This document shows, in pieces, positions 51,030 through 60,195 of a stretch of DNA of 64,000 nt. The position numbers were made by a program, and so were the translations under genes. Every line of letters begins with the position of its first letter. Positions within the stretch are counted from its first letter, which is position 1. Origin of the DNA: Acidobacteriota bacterium. Its GTDB lineage: Bacteria; Acidobacteriota; Terriglobia; Terriglobales; Acidobacteriaceae. The notes beneath the pieces were generated by a model that saw nothing but the letters and a program-made list of their open reading frames with translations, was not told the origin of the DNA and did no database searches. Where the stretch lies: assembly GCA_016196065.1 (NCBI GenBank), contig JACPYL010000012.1, positions 310,001 to 374,000 of the forward strand, written 5' to 3'.

Positions 51030-52160
51030 GTGGCGGCTTCGCATTCCAAGCAAGGATTATCCATCTACGATCTGGACACACCCGCCACGCTCATCGATCT
51101 CGATCGCCTGGAAAGAAACATCCGCGAGTGGCAGGCAAGCATGGACGGGCACGGAGTCAAGTTCCGGCCGCACATCAAGACGCACAAGATTCCTGAGATT
51201 GCCCGGATGCAGGTTGCCGCTGGTGCAGTTGGGATCGTCTGCGCCAAGGTAAGCGAAGCCGAACCATTTGCGGCTGCAGGCGTCGAAGACATCTGCATTG
51301 CGTATCCGGTCTTCGGCGAGGTGAAGTGGCAGCGCATCGCCGAGTTGGCACGTAATACAAAGCGAGTCACAGTGAACTGCGACTGCGAAGAAGCTGCTCG
51401 CGGCTTGTCAAAGGCGGCCGCCAAGGCCGGTGTCACGATCTACCTGCAGATCGATATCGACAGCGGATTGCATCGGGGAGGTGTTCCCAATGACGACCCC
51501 GTTGCGATCGAGAAATTGGCCCGCGTAATCGAATCGCTGCCGGGCCTGAAGTTTTCAGGAATCACGACCTACCGGTCGAGCGGCTTTCCGGGGGCTCCTT
51601 CTCCCAGGGATGCCGGACACGCTGAAGGGCGATTGCTAGTGGAAGTTGCCACGCAGCTTCGCAACGCCGGAATCGAAGTGCACGAGGTCACTGCGGGCAG
51701 TACTCCGACGGGAAAGTGGGTCGCGGAAGTGGCAGGTGTCACGGAAGTGCGCGCCGGCAACTATGTCTTCAATGATCTGATGCAGCTAGGCAACAGCATC
51801 GCGGACGAAAGCCAGTTGGGTTTGTCTGTCCTGTGTACCGTCGCGAGTCACAATCAGGCCGATCGCCTGACCATAGACGGCGGCTCGAAGACGTTCAGTG
51901 GTGACGCCGGCGGCGTAGGCTCGGGACGAACTGCCCCCGCGGCGATTGCGCGGGCGGTGGATCGAAAAATCTTCGTCGAGCGCCTGAACGAGGAGCATGG
52001 AATGGCGCGTACCGAGGAGAAGGTGACGCTGGGTGAGAAGATTCGTTTCTTTCCCTACCACGCCTGCACGTGCGCAAACCTCAGCGACGAAATCATCGGC
52101 TTCCGGGGCGAGCGGGTGGAGGTGGTGTGGCCCGTCCGGGCACGTGGACTTCGAACGTAG
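51030..52160 (+). CDS. DSD1/D-threonine-aldolase-like PLP enzyme
   Basis: Alanine-racemase-fold PLP enzyme of 376 residues. IYDLDTPATLIDLDRLERNI starts the family; PLP Lys lies in KFRPHIKTHKIPE; then GAVGIVCAKVSEAEPFAAAG, VTIYLQIDIDSGLHRGG and the C-terminal metal motif FFPYHACTCANLSDEI (His-x-Cys). D-threonine aldolases and D-serine dehydratases (DSD1) share all these. RidA, which removes enamine by-products, follows 36 bases later and favours a dehydratase. GTG 51030 has a GGGGAGA site and starts at the conserved region; GTG 51000 is the alternative. Confidence 0.83.
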   Translation: MAASHSKQGLSIYDLDTPATLIDLDRLERNIREWQASMDGHGVKFRPHIKTHKIPEIARMQVAAGAVGIVCAKVSEAEPFAAAGVEDICIAYPVFGEVKWQRIAELARNTKRVTVNCDCEEAARGLSKAAAKAGVTIYLQIDIDSGLHRGGVPNDDPVAIEKLARVIESLPGLKFSGITTYRSSGFPGAPSPRDAGHAEGRLLVEVATQLRNAGIEVHEVTAGSTPTGKWVAEVAGVTEVRAGNYVFNDLMQLGNSIADESQLGLSVLCTVASHNQADRLTIDGGSKTFSGDAGGVGSGRTAPAAIARAVDRKIFVERLNEEHGMARTEEKVTLGEKIRFFPYHACTCANLSDEIIGFRGERVEVVWPVRARGLRT

Positions 52161-52196
52161 ACGCAAGAATGAATTTTGTATGGGAGAGGATTGCTG

Positions 52197-52655
52197 ATGG
52201 CCAAGTACGTGATTCAAGCCAAGGGCGGACAACCACCGCAAGGCGCTTACTCGCAAGGCTGGCGCGCCGGGGATTTCATCTTCGTAACAGGAACCGGTCC
52301 GGTCGATCCGCAAACCGGCAAGCTGGCGGGCGAGACGATTGAAGAACAGACCGAGCAGGTCATCAGCAACATGGAAACTGTACTTGCAGCCGATCGCGCC
52401 TCCCTCAAGGATGTCGTGAAGGTGACCGTCCACCTGAGCGACACCGCGCTGTTCGCGCGTTACAACTCCGTTTACGCCCGCCGCTTTGCGCCGCCGTATC
52501 CAGTGCGTACGACCGTGGGGAGTGATTTACGTCAGTTGCCGGGCATGTTGATTGAGACCGATTGCATTGCCTACCTTCCGCAACGAAAGGCTCGCTCTCC
52601 GAAACCCAGTGCACGTGCGAAGAAAAAGAAGAGCAAGCGCAGCCGCGCGAAATAA
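52197..52655 (+). CDS. ridA: RidA-family enamine/imine deaminase
   Basis: Protein of 152 residues. The RidA core (1-125) is complete: PQGAYSQGWRAGDFIFVTGT, ETIEEQTEQVISNMETVLA, LKDVVKVTVHLSDTALFARY, and the catalytic Arg in PYPVRTTVGSDLRQLPG, followed by LIETDCIAYLP. It hydrolyses reactive enamines such as 2-aminoacrylate. An unusual tail of about 28 residues is rich in Lys, Arg and Ser. It begins 36 bases after the D-amino-acid enzyme gene and probably shares its transcript. Confidence 0.9.
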   Translation: MAKYVIQAKGGQPPQGAYSQGWRAGDFIFVTGTGPVDPQTGKLAGETIEEQTEQVISNMETVLAADRASLKDVVKVTVHLSDTALFARYNSVYARRFAPPYPVRTTVGSDLRQLPGMLIETDCIAYLPQRKARSPKPSARAKKKKSKRSRAK

Positions 52656-52665
52656 GAAAAGTGCT

Positions 52666-54108
52666 TCAGCCTTTTAGGCCGCCCGACGGGGCGATCCCGG
52701 CGCGCGATTTGCGGAAGTAGAAATAGAGTGGAAGTCCGGCTGCGATTAAGACCAGGCCGACGGTAGATTCCAGCGGGCGAGTACGAATCGTATTCCACAC
52801 CAGCCAACTGGCTACCAGTACGAACACCAACGGCATGAACGGGTAGGCCACAGTTTTATAGGCCCTCTCGGCGTGCGGCATCTTGCGCCGGAGCGTGAAC
52901 ACCGAAGTGGTGACCAGCGCATAGAAGATCCACGACGCAAACACCACGCAGTCCGTGAGTTGATCGTAAGTTCCGGAGATGGCCAGCAAACTCGCCCATA
53001 TTCCCTGCAAGACAATCGAGAAGACCGGAACGTGTGTGGCTCCACTGACGCGGCCAAATGGAGCGAAGAACAGGCGGTCGCGCGCCATCGCATAGGGCAC
53101 TCTCGCGCAGGAAAGGATGGTGCCGTTCAGAGCTCCCAGCGTCGAGATCACGAACACCAGCGAAACCAGCGTCGCCCCGTAGCGGGCCAGAAAAGTCTGG
53201 GCGGCCTTGGCGGCAATTGGCAGCGCATCGCGATAGGTTGTGGAGTTCGAAGTCAGGACACTCGAAAAAGGAAGAGCGTAGAAGTACGCGAAGTTTGCCG
53301 TGCAGTAGATCACGACCACAATCACCATGCCGATGATGAGGCCGCGCGGAACATTGCGGGTCGGATTCTGTACCTCTCCGGAAACCATGGGCATCTGATT
53401 CCAGCCTTCGTAGGCCCAAAGCGCCGCCAGCATCGCCGTGCCGAATGGAGCCAGGCCGCTCCAGGACCGGACGCCCTCCGGCCGCACGAGATGACTGAGA
53501 CTTCCTCCCTTCGAAAAAATGAAGATGCCGCCGACGATCACCGCAATGCCGGTAACTTTGAGGACCGTCATCAGGAGTTGGACTCGTCCGCCCAGCACGA
53601 CGCTGCCGCAATTCAACGCCGACAACAAGAAGATCACACTGAGCGCCAGCACCTGCTGTGTGCCGAATCGCCAGACCAAGGTCTGGCCGAACGCGTGGTA
53701 GGTGTACTCGGCCCAGAGCCGGTTGATCGGGAGGATCGCCACCAGAAACGTTGCGAAGCCCACGGCCAGGCTGGCAATCGATCCGGCTGAGCCCATCACG
53801 AATCGCATCCATCCGTAAAGAAAAGCAGGACCCTCGCCATACGCTTCGAGCAAATACGCGTATTCTCCTCCCGCCCGCGGCAAGAGTGTGCCCAACTCGG
53901 CGTAGGTGAGCGCTCCCGCCATGGAGAGCAATCCGGCAACCACCCAGGCCCAGAGCACGAGGCTGGGCGATCCAACCGTTTGCGCCATGACGGCCGCCTT
54001 CAGGAAGACGCCGGTGCCGATCACAGTTCCGACGACCAGAGAAATCGTGTGTGTGAGGGTGAGTCCTCGACGAAGTTGCGGATCGGACTCGGTGCCGGAG
54101 CGGCTCAT
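52666..54108 (-). CDS. APC-family amino acid permease
   Basis: Inner-membrane transporter of 480 residues with about 12 segments. The first is LTHTISLVVGTVIGTGVFLK, with the APC-fold GTGVF loop and MAGALTYAELGTLLPRAGGE. Later segments include FGTAMLAALWAYEGWNQMPM and LGALNGTILSCARVPYAMAR. The substrate is an amino acid, probably taken up by proton symport. It is convergent with ridA, 10 bases away, so supply of a D- or L-amino acid to that pair is possible but unproved. Confidence 0.87.
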   Translation of the reverse strand: MSRSGTESDPQLRRGLTLTHTISLVVGTVIGTGVFLKAAVMAQTVGSPSLVLWAWVVAGLLSMAGALTYAELGTLLPRAGGEYAYLLEAYGEGPAFLYGWMRFVMGSAGSIASLAVGFATFLVAILPINRLWAEYTYHAFGQTLVWRFGTQQVLALSVIFLLSALNCGSVVLGGRVQLLMTVLKVTGIAVIVGGIFIFSKGGSLSHLVRPEGVRSWSGLAPFGTAMLAALWAYEGWNQMPMVSGEVQNPTRNVPRGLIIGMVIVVVIYCTANFAYFYALPFSSVLTSNSTTYRDALPIAAKAAQTFLARYGATLVSLVFVISTLGALNGTILSCARVPYAMARDRLFFAPFGRVSGATHVPVFSIVLQGIWASLLAISGTYDQLTDCVVFASWIFYALVTTSVFTLRRKMPHAERAYKTVAYPFMPLVFVLVASWLVWNTIRTRPLESTVGLVLIAAGLPLYFYFRKSRAGIAPSGGLKG

Positions 54109-54399
54109 ATCGATTGGAGGACGGTCTCGAAAGCCAAATGGTAGCAGCGTCGGGGAAGTATAGGGCGGGGACGTTCAAAACGACAAATGCCTCGGTAGGC
54201 GTTCAGCAAATCGGAGATATGTTCCACGTGGAACATTTGTACTGGCTCTGGTGTATGTACGACGGTGTGCTTATATTCTCGCCAAAGAGAGGCATGCGAA
54301 CTGGTTAGGGCGTATGGAGGGCGGAGCCGGTGCTGCCCACTTCTCGCAAAGGGCGTGAGAAATGGGGCAACCCGCCAATCGCACGTACAATCTGTCTGG
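54109..54399. other. Intergenic region with a REP-like hairpin
   Basis: The gap holds the hairpin at 54334-54372 (TGCCCACTTCTCGC, spacer, GTGAGAAATGGGGCAACCC), a relative of 38568-38603. Around 54225-54240 is a perfect 14-base TTCCACGTGGAA-type palindrome (TGTTCCACGTGGAACA). The latter could be an operator of unknown owner. Confidence 0.5.
54224..54239. promoter_or_regulatory. Perfect 16-base palindrome, possible operator or parS-like site
   Basis: ATGTTCCACGTGGAACAT is fully symmetric over 18 bases around CACGTG, at about 54219-54236. Perfect sites of the form TGTTNCACGTGNAACA are the parS sequences bound by ParB; this one reads TGTTCCACGTGGAACA and fits that consensus. It lies between the amino acid permease and the nucleoside hydrolase. 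Confidence 0.7.
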
Positions 54400-55416
54400 A
54401 TGTTGGAGGCGCTTTTGTCCGCTAACAGAACTACTCGAAGATGGACGTGGCAGATTTGCGCGGCGTTGGCGGTTGGGTTGTGGGCTGGGAGTTTGCCGGG
54501 CGAGGCCAAGGTTTCTGCGATTCTCTCCACGGATGTTGGCAACGAAGTCGATGACCAGTGGGCGATTGCTTACCTGCTGGTGAATCCGGAGTTTGATGTG
54601 CTGGGCATTGTCTCGGCGCAGGCTCCGACGGTTTCTCCTCCCGCGGCGCATACGACTTACCTGGCGCTTTTGGATGAGGTCGAGAACCGGCTGAAGATGA
54701 CGAGCCATCCGCCGCTGTTTGAGGGGGCGAGCCTGCCGCTGGTTGATGCGAAGACGCCTCGTCTGAATGCCGGCGTGGACTTCATGGTGCAGGCGTCGAA
54801 GAGCTTTTCGAAAGAGCGTCGGCTCACCGTGTTCACCATCGGCGCGGCTACGGACGTGGCTTCCGCCATCTTGAAAGACCCCTCGATTGTCGATCGCATT
54901 GTGGTAGTGGCGATGGGGTTCAACAGTTGGCCGAAGGGTGGCGAAGAATTCAACGTGTCGAATGACGTCAGCGCATGGCAGGTGATTCTGCGGTCGGACG
55001 TGCCGGTGGTGGTTGGGTCCGGCGATGTTTGTCGCGCACACCTTGGCCTGACGCTTGATCAGGCTCGAGATTTGATCGGCAAAGAAGGGCCCGTCGGCCA
55101 GTGGCTGTGGGATGAATATCTGGCTTGGTACTACCGGCACGTCAAGCCGATGCGGAAAGACGATTTCTCGAAGCCCTGGTTCATCTGGGACATCATTACG
55201 ATGGCGTATAGCCTGGGGATGACCAGTCAGGAAATCTATCCTCGGCCCACACTACGCGACGACGAGGAGTTTGAGCATTTGCAGACGGGCAAGACGATCA
55301 CTTGGATTACGTCCGTGGATGAGAAGCGGCTGTGGGCTGATTTTGTCGTCAAACTGGACGCTTACCAAAGAACCCATTCGGTCGGTCAGGGAGATGGCAG
55401 AGGAGTTCTGCCTTAG
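54400..55416 (+). CDS. Nucleoside hydrolase-like secreted protein
   Basis: Inosine-uridine-preferring nucleoside hydrolase family, 338 residues. A signal-like N-terminus (RRWTWQICAALAVGLWAGSL) precedes the metal-site motif ILSTDVGNEVDDQWAIAYLL, a form of the family DxDxGxDDxxA. Also LLDEVENRLKMTSHPPLFEG, FTIGAATDVASAILKDPSIV, and PWFIWDIITMAYSLGM, which carries the last metal-binding Asp. The signal peptide suggests it works in the periplasm on scavenged nucleosides. ATG 54400 begins at MLEALLSANR; upstream codons in the frame lie in a repeat. Confidence 0.82.
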   Translation: MLEALLSANRTTRRWTWQICAALAVGLWAGSLPGEAKVSAILSTDVGNEVDDQWAIAYLLVNPEFDVLGIVSAQAPTVSPPAAHTTYLALLDEVENRLKMTSHPPLFEGASLPLVDAKTPRLNAGVDFMVQASKSFSKERRLTVFTIGAATDVASAILKDPSIVDRIVVVAMGFNSWPKGGEEFNVSNDVSAWQVILRSDVPVVVGSGDVCRAHLGLTLDQARDLIGKEGPVGQWLWDEYLAWYYRHVKPMRKDDFSKPWFIWDIITMAYSLGMTSQEIYPRPTLRDDEEFEHLQTGKTITWITSVDEKRLWADFVVKLDAYQRTHSVGQGDGRGVLP

Positions 55417-55570
55417 CGGGTTGCGGTTTGGTCAGGTCACTCGCCATAGAAGGGCCAAGTTACACGAGGCCTTGGAGCCGACAGGGTTATCTAGTCAGCC
55501 CGTAGTCGCGCTGTATGGTACCCTCGCCCCTGTCGTCCATCGGCACATTTAACGCCACGGCAGGTGCAAA

Positions 55571-56290
55571 TTGAAAACTGATCGTTGGTTCTACAGCGCT
55601 GCCGGCGCTACCTTTCTCGTACTCATGCTGGTAGGCTTCCGTGCGTTTGTCACTCGCGGCATGGGCGATGGCGGCCGGGTGATCGACCCCGGCATTTTCC
55701 GCCTCGATCTTATCCACGGCCTCGCCATTGCGTCGTGGTACGTACTGTTCTTTGTCCAGTCCCTGTTGATGAGCGTGCGCAGTCGTGCGCTTCATTTCAA
55801 GCTGGGCTGGAGCGCAGTCGCGATTGGCCTGGCGATCGCCGTCACCGGTCCGTGGGTTGCCATCCGCTCAGTGCAGATTACCCCACCAGACTTCCACTTC
55901 TTCGGCATGCAATATTCCCGGTTCCTGCTGGTGATGCTCACCGAGATCGCCCTGTATGCCGCCTTCGTGACGATTGCAATTTTCGTCCGCAAGAAGCCGA
56001 GGATCCACCGGGCTTCCATGCTCCTGGCCAGCCTGTGCCTGTTGGCCGGCGCCACCGCCCGCATGTCATTTCTGCACCCGGTTTTCGGCGCCACGGGCTG
56101 GGTCGGACTTTTCGGCCCCGTCTTCTGCCTCGGTGCGGTGCTCTTGCTCATTCGCAGCGTCATGATGCGCGGCGTCGATCGCTGGTTCGCCGCAGGATAT
56201 GCCTGCTGGGTCATCCTCTTCATCGCGTCTACAAAACTGGCGCTGACAGAGGCATGGAGCTCGTTGGCCGCGGCAATTCTCAAAATCTAG
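55571..56290 (+). CDS. Multi-pass membrane protein, unknown function
   Basis: Protein of 239 residues from TTG 55571. It has about seven hydrophobic segments (AAGATFLVLMLVGFRAFV, GLAIASWYVLFFVQSLLMSV, LGWSAVAIGLAIAVTGPWVA, FLLVMLTEIALYAAFVTIAI and others). The pattern HGLAIASWYVLFFVQ and RSRALHFKLGW resembles DUF2306-like or cytochrome-b561-like membrane proteins, but no haem-ligand set stands out. It is flanked on both sides by short intergenic gaps without repeats. Confidence 0.6.
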   Translation: MKTDRWFYSAAGATFLVLMLVGFRAFVTRGMGDGGRVIDPGIFRLDLIHGLAIASWYVLFFVQSLLMSVRSRALHFKLGWSAVAIGLAIAVTGPWVAIRSVQITPPDFHFFGMQYSRFLLVMLTEIALYAAFVTIAIFVRKKPRIHRASMLLASLCLLAGATARMSFLHPVFGATGWVGLFGPVFCLGAVLLLIRSVMMRGVDRWFAAGYACWVILFIASTKLALTEAWSSLAAAILKI

Positions 56291-56575
56291 ATACGAACAG
56301 CAACCTCAGGATCTGAACTGATCAAGAGAGACTCTCCAACTAGTCCGAGCCGATCCATGTAGCCCAGCCCGTCCCCACTCGTACACTCCCCTTTGGTAAT
56401 CCTTAGTAACCATACGGTTCTTACCGAGGAGCCTTACAATGAGCCATGTCGCGACCCTGTTTCGGAGGGTTGCGGGTGTTTTGCCGGGAATGTCCGGTGA
56501 CATCAGGACCCGTTCGGTAGCGCTCCCAGGAATCACGGGCGTTCAACGGGAATCAAGGCTGGAGTCCGCACTTTT
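56291..56575. other. Intergenic region upstream of the TPR gene
   Basis: 285 bases with no credible gene; no clear promoter, hairpin or repeat was recognised. Confidence 0.35.
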
Positions 56576-59500
56576 ATGGCGTTTGGTTTCGGCTTCAACA
56601 AACAGAAGCTTCTCGGTACTGCGGAAAAGTTTGTCCAGCAGGGCAAGCTGCAGAACGCCATTTCCGAATACGAGAAGATCCTCAAGAACGATCCTAAAGA
56701 TCTCACCGTCAATAATACGGTTGGCGATCTCTATGCCCGTCTGGGCGACACCGCAAAAGCCATCGAGTGCTTCAAGAGTGTGGGCGATGCTTACGCCGCG
56801 CAAGGGTTCACGGTTAAAGGCATCGCGATGTACAAGAAGATCACGAAGATCCATCCGAGCGTGGACGGATCTTTGAAGCTGGCGGAACTCTATACCCAGC
56901 AGGGCCTGTTCAACGACGCGCGCGCACAGTATCTGCAGGTTGCCGAAGACTTCATGAAGAATGGAGACTTCGAGCAGGCGGTCCGGCTGTTCCAGAAAGT
57001 TCTGGAAATGGATCCGGAAAACGTCGCGATGCGGATCAAGCTCGCTGAAGTTTACGTTCGACTCGGGAAGAAGACCGAAGCCTGGGAAATTTTCAGCGCA
57101 GCGGCAGAGTCAGCCCGCTCGCGCGGTTCGCTGGCGGCTTCCGAAGAAATTCTGCAACGCATGTTGGCGCTTGATCCCGGCAACAGCTATGTCCTGTTGC
57201 TGCGTGGACGCGCTGCCCTCGAAGCGGACGATCCGAAAAAAGCGATTTCGTTCCTGGAAAAGGCTTCCGACCTCGATTCCCATCCCGATGGTTTGCGCGA
57301 TCTGCTGAAAGCCTGCCTGCAAACGGGACGCCTGGCACAGGCGGTTCCGCTCGCGGACAAGTTGCTCACCGTGCACAACGATCCGGAGGGCCAGTTCCTG
57401 CTCGCCGAAGGTTGCGCGCACAACGGGCAGTATCACCAGGCGCTCGACGTCTACACGCAACACGCGGATCGGTTGATGGCCACCGATTCGACCAAACTTC
57501 TTTCCAGCCTGCACACCATGATTACGCATGTGCGGGACGACGTCGGCGCACTCGACAAGCTCCTGAACCTGCTCAATAAAGCGGGCGAGAGCACGCACGT
57601 TGGCGAAGTTACGGAACTTCTCGCGCATGCCGCGGTGAAGGGTGGCGACTATCTCCGTGCGCGCGATCTGTATCAGATGTTGGCGACGCTCGAACCGCAG
57701 AACTCGGTGCACTTACAGAACTATCAGCAGGTGCTCACCCACATTGAAGCCGAATCTCCGGCGCGGTTGATCACCGCCGAAGAGGGTGCGGTGATTGTGG
57801 AAGAGCTGGAAGCAACCGCGCCGGTCATCGACCAGGTGTATCCGGATGACATCGCGATAGCGGTGCGGTCTGCGATTACGGATGCCGATTTGTTCCTTTC
57901 TTACAACCTGCCGGACAAGGCGGTTGTGCCCCTGCTGGGTGCGTTGCCGCAGGCGCCGCACGATGTCCGCCTGAACCAGCGGCTGGCGGCGTTGCATACT
58001 CGCTATTTGCGTTTCACGGAAGCGGCCGTGTGTTGCCGGACGCTCGAAAGCGCCTATCACGAAGCTGGATTCCCCGATGAAGCGGTCCGCTACGGAGAAC
58101 TGGCTGCACGTTACGAAGAGCGAGCGGCCACAGCAACGGCTGCGAAAGCGGTGCCCGCGTCGGCGGCTGTTGCGAACGCGTCGGCATCGGTGGCTGCTGC
58201 TGCAGGAAGCGCTGCTGCACCTCCTTGGCCCGTCGAACAGCCATCTTCTTCGGAATACGGCTTTACCGTGGAAGCTCCGATCGATCCCGCCGGCGAATTT
58301 TCGGTGACGGATTCGGTGGAAGTGGCACACGGGACCGAGGACCTGTCGTCCGAATGGGCGATCACGGATACTTCGGCGGAAGAAGCGACCGAGGATCAGC
58401 CGCCCGTTGCAGAAGAAGCGGTTGCGTCCGCGGATGGACCGGTGGCGGTCGATCCGGAAGAGCGGGCATCTGAAATCGCGGAAGTGGTCGAAGAGATTCG
58501 CTTCTATCTTGAGCATTTCATGCGCGACCAGGCGCAGGCAGCCTTCGCCCGTCTGAAATCGCTGACTGACGATCGCAGCATCGTGGATGCGGTACGCCTG
58601 CAGATCGAGGCGGCGGGAAGCAAGGGAGCGGCCGAGGCCGAGCCTGAAGTTTCCGAAGTTGCCGAAATCAACGCCGACGAACCGAACGACTTTGAAATCG
58701 AAGTGGAATCTGCCACTTCTTCCGAACTCGAGATTCCGCAGGAACCGCTCGTAGGTTACGACCACGCAATGCCTGCCATGCAGGAAGTCGCGGCAGAAGC
58801 AGAGGCCGAACCGGTCGCGGAGGAAGTCGAAGTTGTTGAAGCAGTCGAGTCGGACGATTTGTCCTCGTTCGTGTCTGACCTGGAAAAATCGCTGGGTGAC
58901 GGCTTCCCGACGGTTGAAGAGAAGCCTGCTGCTCCGGCAACGAAGCAACCGATGGCCGCATGGCCACAGACTGCTCCTGCGCAGCCCAAGCCGGTTCCGC
59001 CCGCAGTATCGGCGCCTCCAGTGCAACGCATCCCGGCGCCGAAACCCGCTCCGGAGGTTGCCGCTGAAATTCCGGCTGCCCGCGAAGTTGCGGCGCAAGA
59101 AACCGCCGCTCCTGCTGCCAGTGCCGCAGCCGCAGGTGCGGGATCACCGCTCAGTTACAGCCAGACTCCCGTCCGTCCGCTAGGCGCGGGTGCGACGGCG
59201 ATGCATCCGCAGGACAGCGTGGATCTGTCGCAGATGTTTGGCGAACTGAAGCACGAACTGGAAGAAGGCTCGACCAACGTCGATGATGGAGATCCCGAGA
59301 CGCATTACAACCTGGGCGTCGCGTTCCGCGAGATGGGCCTGCTTGATGAGGCGATCGCGGAATTGCAGAAAGTTTGCAGTGCCATCGATCGTGGCCACGA
59401 GTTCTCGCAGATCGTCCAGACGTATACCTGGCTCGCGCAGTGCTTCATCGACAAGGGCGTGCCGGACGCGGCGATTCGCTGGTTTGAAAAAGCGCTGACC

Positions 59501-59668
59501 ATTCCCGGACTCGACCAGGAAGCGAAGCTGGCGATTCACTACGAGCTCGGAAGTGCTTGCGAACACGCGCAAGACAAAGCCGCTGCCTTGCGTCATTTCA
59601 CTGCCGTTTATGGTGGCAACATCGATTATCGCGACGTCGCCGAGCGCATTCAGGCCCTGAAGTCGTAG
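56576..59668 (+). CDS. Large TPR-repeat protein with Ala/Glu/Pro-rich linker
   Basis: Cytoplasmic scaffold-type protein of 1030 residues without signal or membrane segment. The first 420 residues are tetratricopeptide-like repeats (GKLQNAISEYEKILKNDPKD, GDTAKAIECFKSVGDAYAAQ, GDFEQAVRLFQKVLEMDPEN). A low-complexity region rich in Ala, Glu and Pro fills about 520-880. Further TPRs close the protein (DPETHYNLGVAFREMGLLDE, GVPDAAIRWFEKALTIPGLD). Such proteins are frequent in Acidobacteria and in gliding or pilus gene sets, but no such genes are near. Function unknown. Confidence 0.82.
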   Translation: MAFGFGFNKQKLLGTAEKFVQQGKLQNAISEYEKILKNDPKDLTVNNTVGDLYARLGDTAKAIECFKSVGDAYAAQGFTVKGIAMYKKITKIHPSVDGSLKLAELYTQQGLFNDARAQYLQVAEDFMKNGDFEQAVRLFQKVLEMDPENVAMRIKLAEVYVRLGKKTEAWEIFSAAAESARSRGSLAASEEILQRMLALDPGNSYVLLLRGRAALEADDPKKAISFLEKASDLDSHPDGLRDLLKACLQTGRLAQAVPLADKLLTVHNDPEGQFLLAEGCAHNGQYHQALDVYTQHADRLMATDSTKLLSSLHTMITHVRDDVGALDKLLNLLNKAGESTHVGEVTELLAHAAVKGGDYLRARDLYQMLATLEPQNSVHLQNYQQVLTHIEAESPARLITAEEGAVIVEELEATAPVIDQVYPDDIAIAVRSAITDADLFLSYNLPDKAVVPLLGALPQAPHDVRLNQRLAALHTRYLRFTEAAVCCRTLESAYHEAGFPDEAVRYGELAARYEERAATATAAKAVPASAAVANASASVAAAAGSAAAPPWPVEQPSSSEYGFTVEAPIDPAGEFSVTDSVEVAHGTEDLSSEWAITDTSAEEATEDQPPVAEEAVASADGPVAVDPEERASEIAEVVEEIRFYLEHFMRDQAQAAFARLKSLTDDRSIVDAVRLQIEAAGSKGAAEAEPEVSEVAEINADEPNDFEIEVESATSSELEIPQEPLVGYDHAMPAMQEVAAEAEAEPVAEEVEVVEAVESDDLSSFVSDLEKSLGDGFPTVEEKPAAPATKQPMAAWPQTAPAQPKPVPPAVSAPPVQRIPAPKPAPEVAAEIPAAREVAAQETAAPAASAAAAGAGSPLSYSQTPVRPLGAGATAMHPQDSVDLSQMFGELKHELEEGSTNVDDGDPETHYNLGVAFREMGLLDEAIAELQKVCSAIDRGHEFSQIVQTYTWLAQCFIDKGVPDAAIRWFEKALTIPGLDQEAKLAIHYELGSACEHAQDKAAALRHFTAVYGGNIDYRDVAERIQALKS

Positions 59669-59742
59669 AATGCAACAGTGGGGCGAACTCTTGCTCTGGG
59701 GATGCCCTCGGGTCTCTCACCCACATCACAAATACGTACGCG

Positions 59743-60108
59743 ATGATTTCCGACCCCAAGTTGCCCCTGGCACGCACGTCTACCGGTCTGCCGGAACTCC
59801 AGCCTCAACCACAGGCGCCGGAGCCCGAGACTGCTCGCGATTCCGCTTCCCGGCCGCAACCATCCGCCCTCCACATCTGGCTTCGGCGTGTGGGCGTTCT
59901 GTTCTTTGTGTTTCTGTGCGCGACGATCGGCGTGATGATGATGATTCTGCCCTGGCGTACGGAGTGGGCGGAGAATCATCTGCTGATGCGGTATCCCACG
60001 CTCCTCACAATATTCGCGAGCGGGTTTACGCGCGGCGTTTGCACCGGCTTGGGCGTTTTGAACGTCTGGATCGGGTTCTGGGAGGCAATTCAGTATCGAG
60101 AAGATTGA
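59743..60108 (+). CDS. Small membrane protein, hypothetical
   Basis: Protein of 121 residues. A proline-rich N-terminal tail (about 1-45) precedes two membrane segments: VGVLFFVFLCATIGVMMMIL and LTIFASGFTRGVCTGLGVLN. ATG 59743 was chosen since earlier codons of the frame overlap the TPR gene. It lies 74 bases after the TPR gene and 88 before the LOG-family gene on the same strand. No family recognised with certainty. Confidence 0.62.
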   Translation: MISDPKLPLARTSTGLPELQPQPQAPEPETARDSASRPQPSALHIWLRRVGVLFFVFLCATIGVMMMILPWRTEWAENHLLMRYPTLLTIFASGFTRGVCTGLGVLNVWIGFWEAIQYRED

Positions 60109-60111
60109 TGC

Positions 60112-60190
60112 ACGTCGTTCGTCCTTCGCCATTGGCTGGTCCGCAAGGCCGAACACGAATGGCGAACGACGAATAGCGAGCGACCAACGA
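60112..60190. repeat. Imperfect hairpin in the gap before the LOG-family gene
   Basis: CGTCGTTCGTCCTTCGCCAT and the facing ATGGCGAACGACGAATAGCG are partly complementary. The 80-base gap consists almost wholly of this element. Confidence 0.5.
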
Positions 60191-60195
60191 CGCCT

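Noticed and set aside
57713-59098. Minus-strand ORF of 461 codons
   Set aside because: Antisense to the low-complexity part of the TPR gene; very rich in Arg and Phe, a by-product of Ala/Glu codons.
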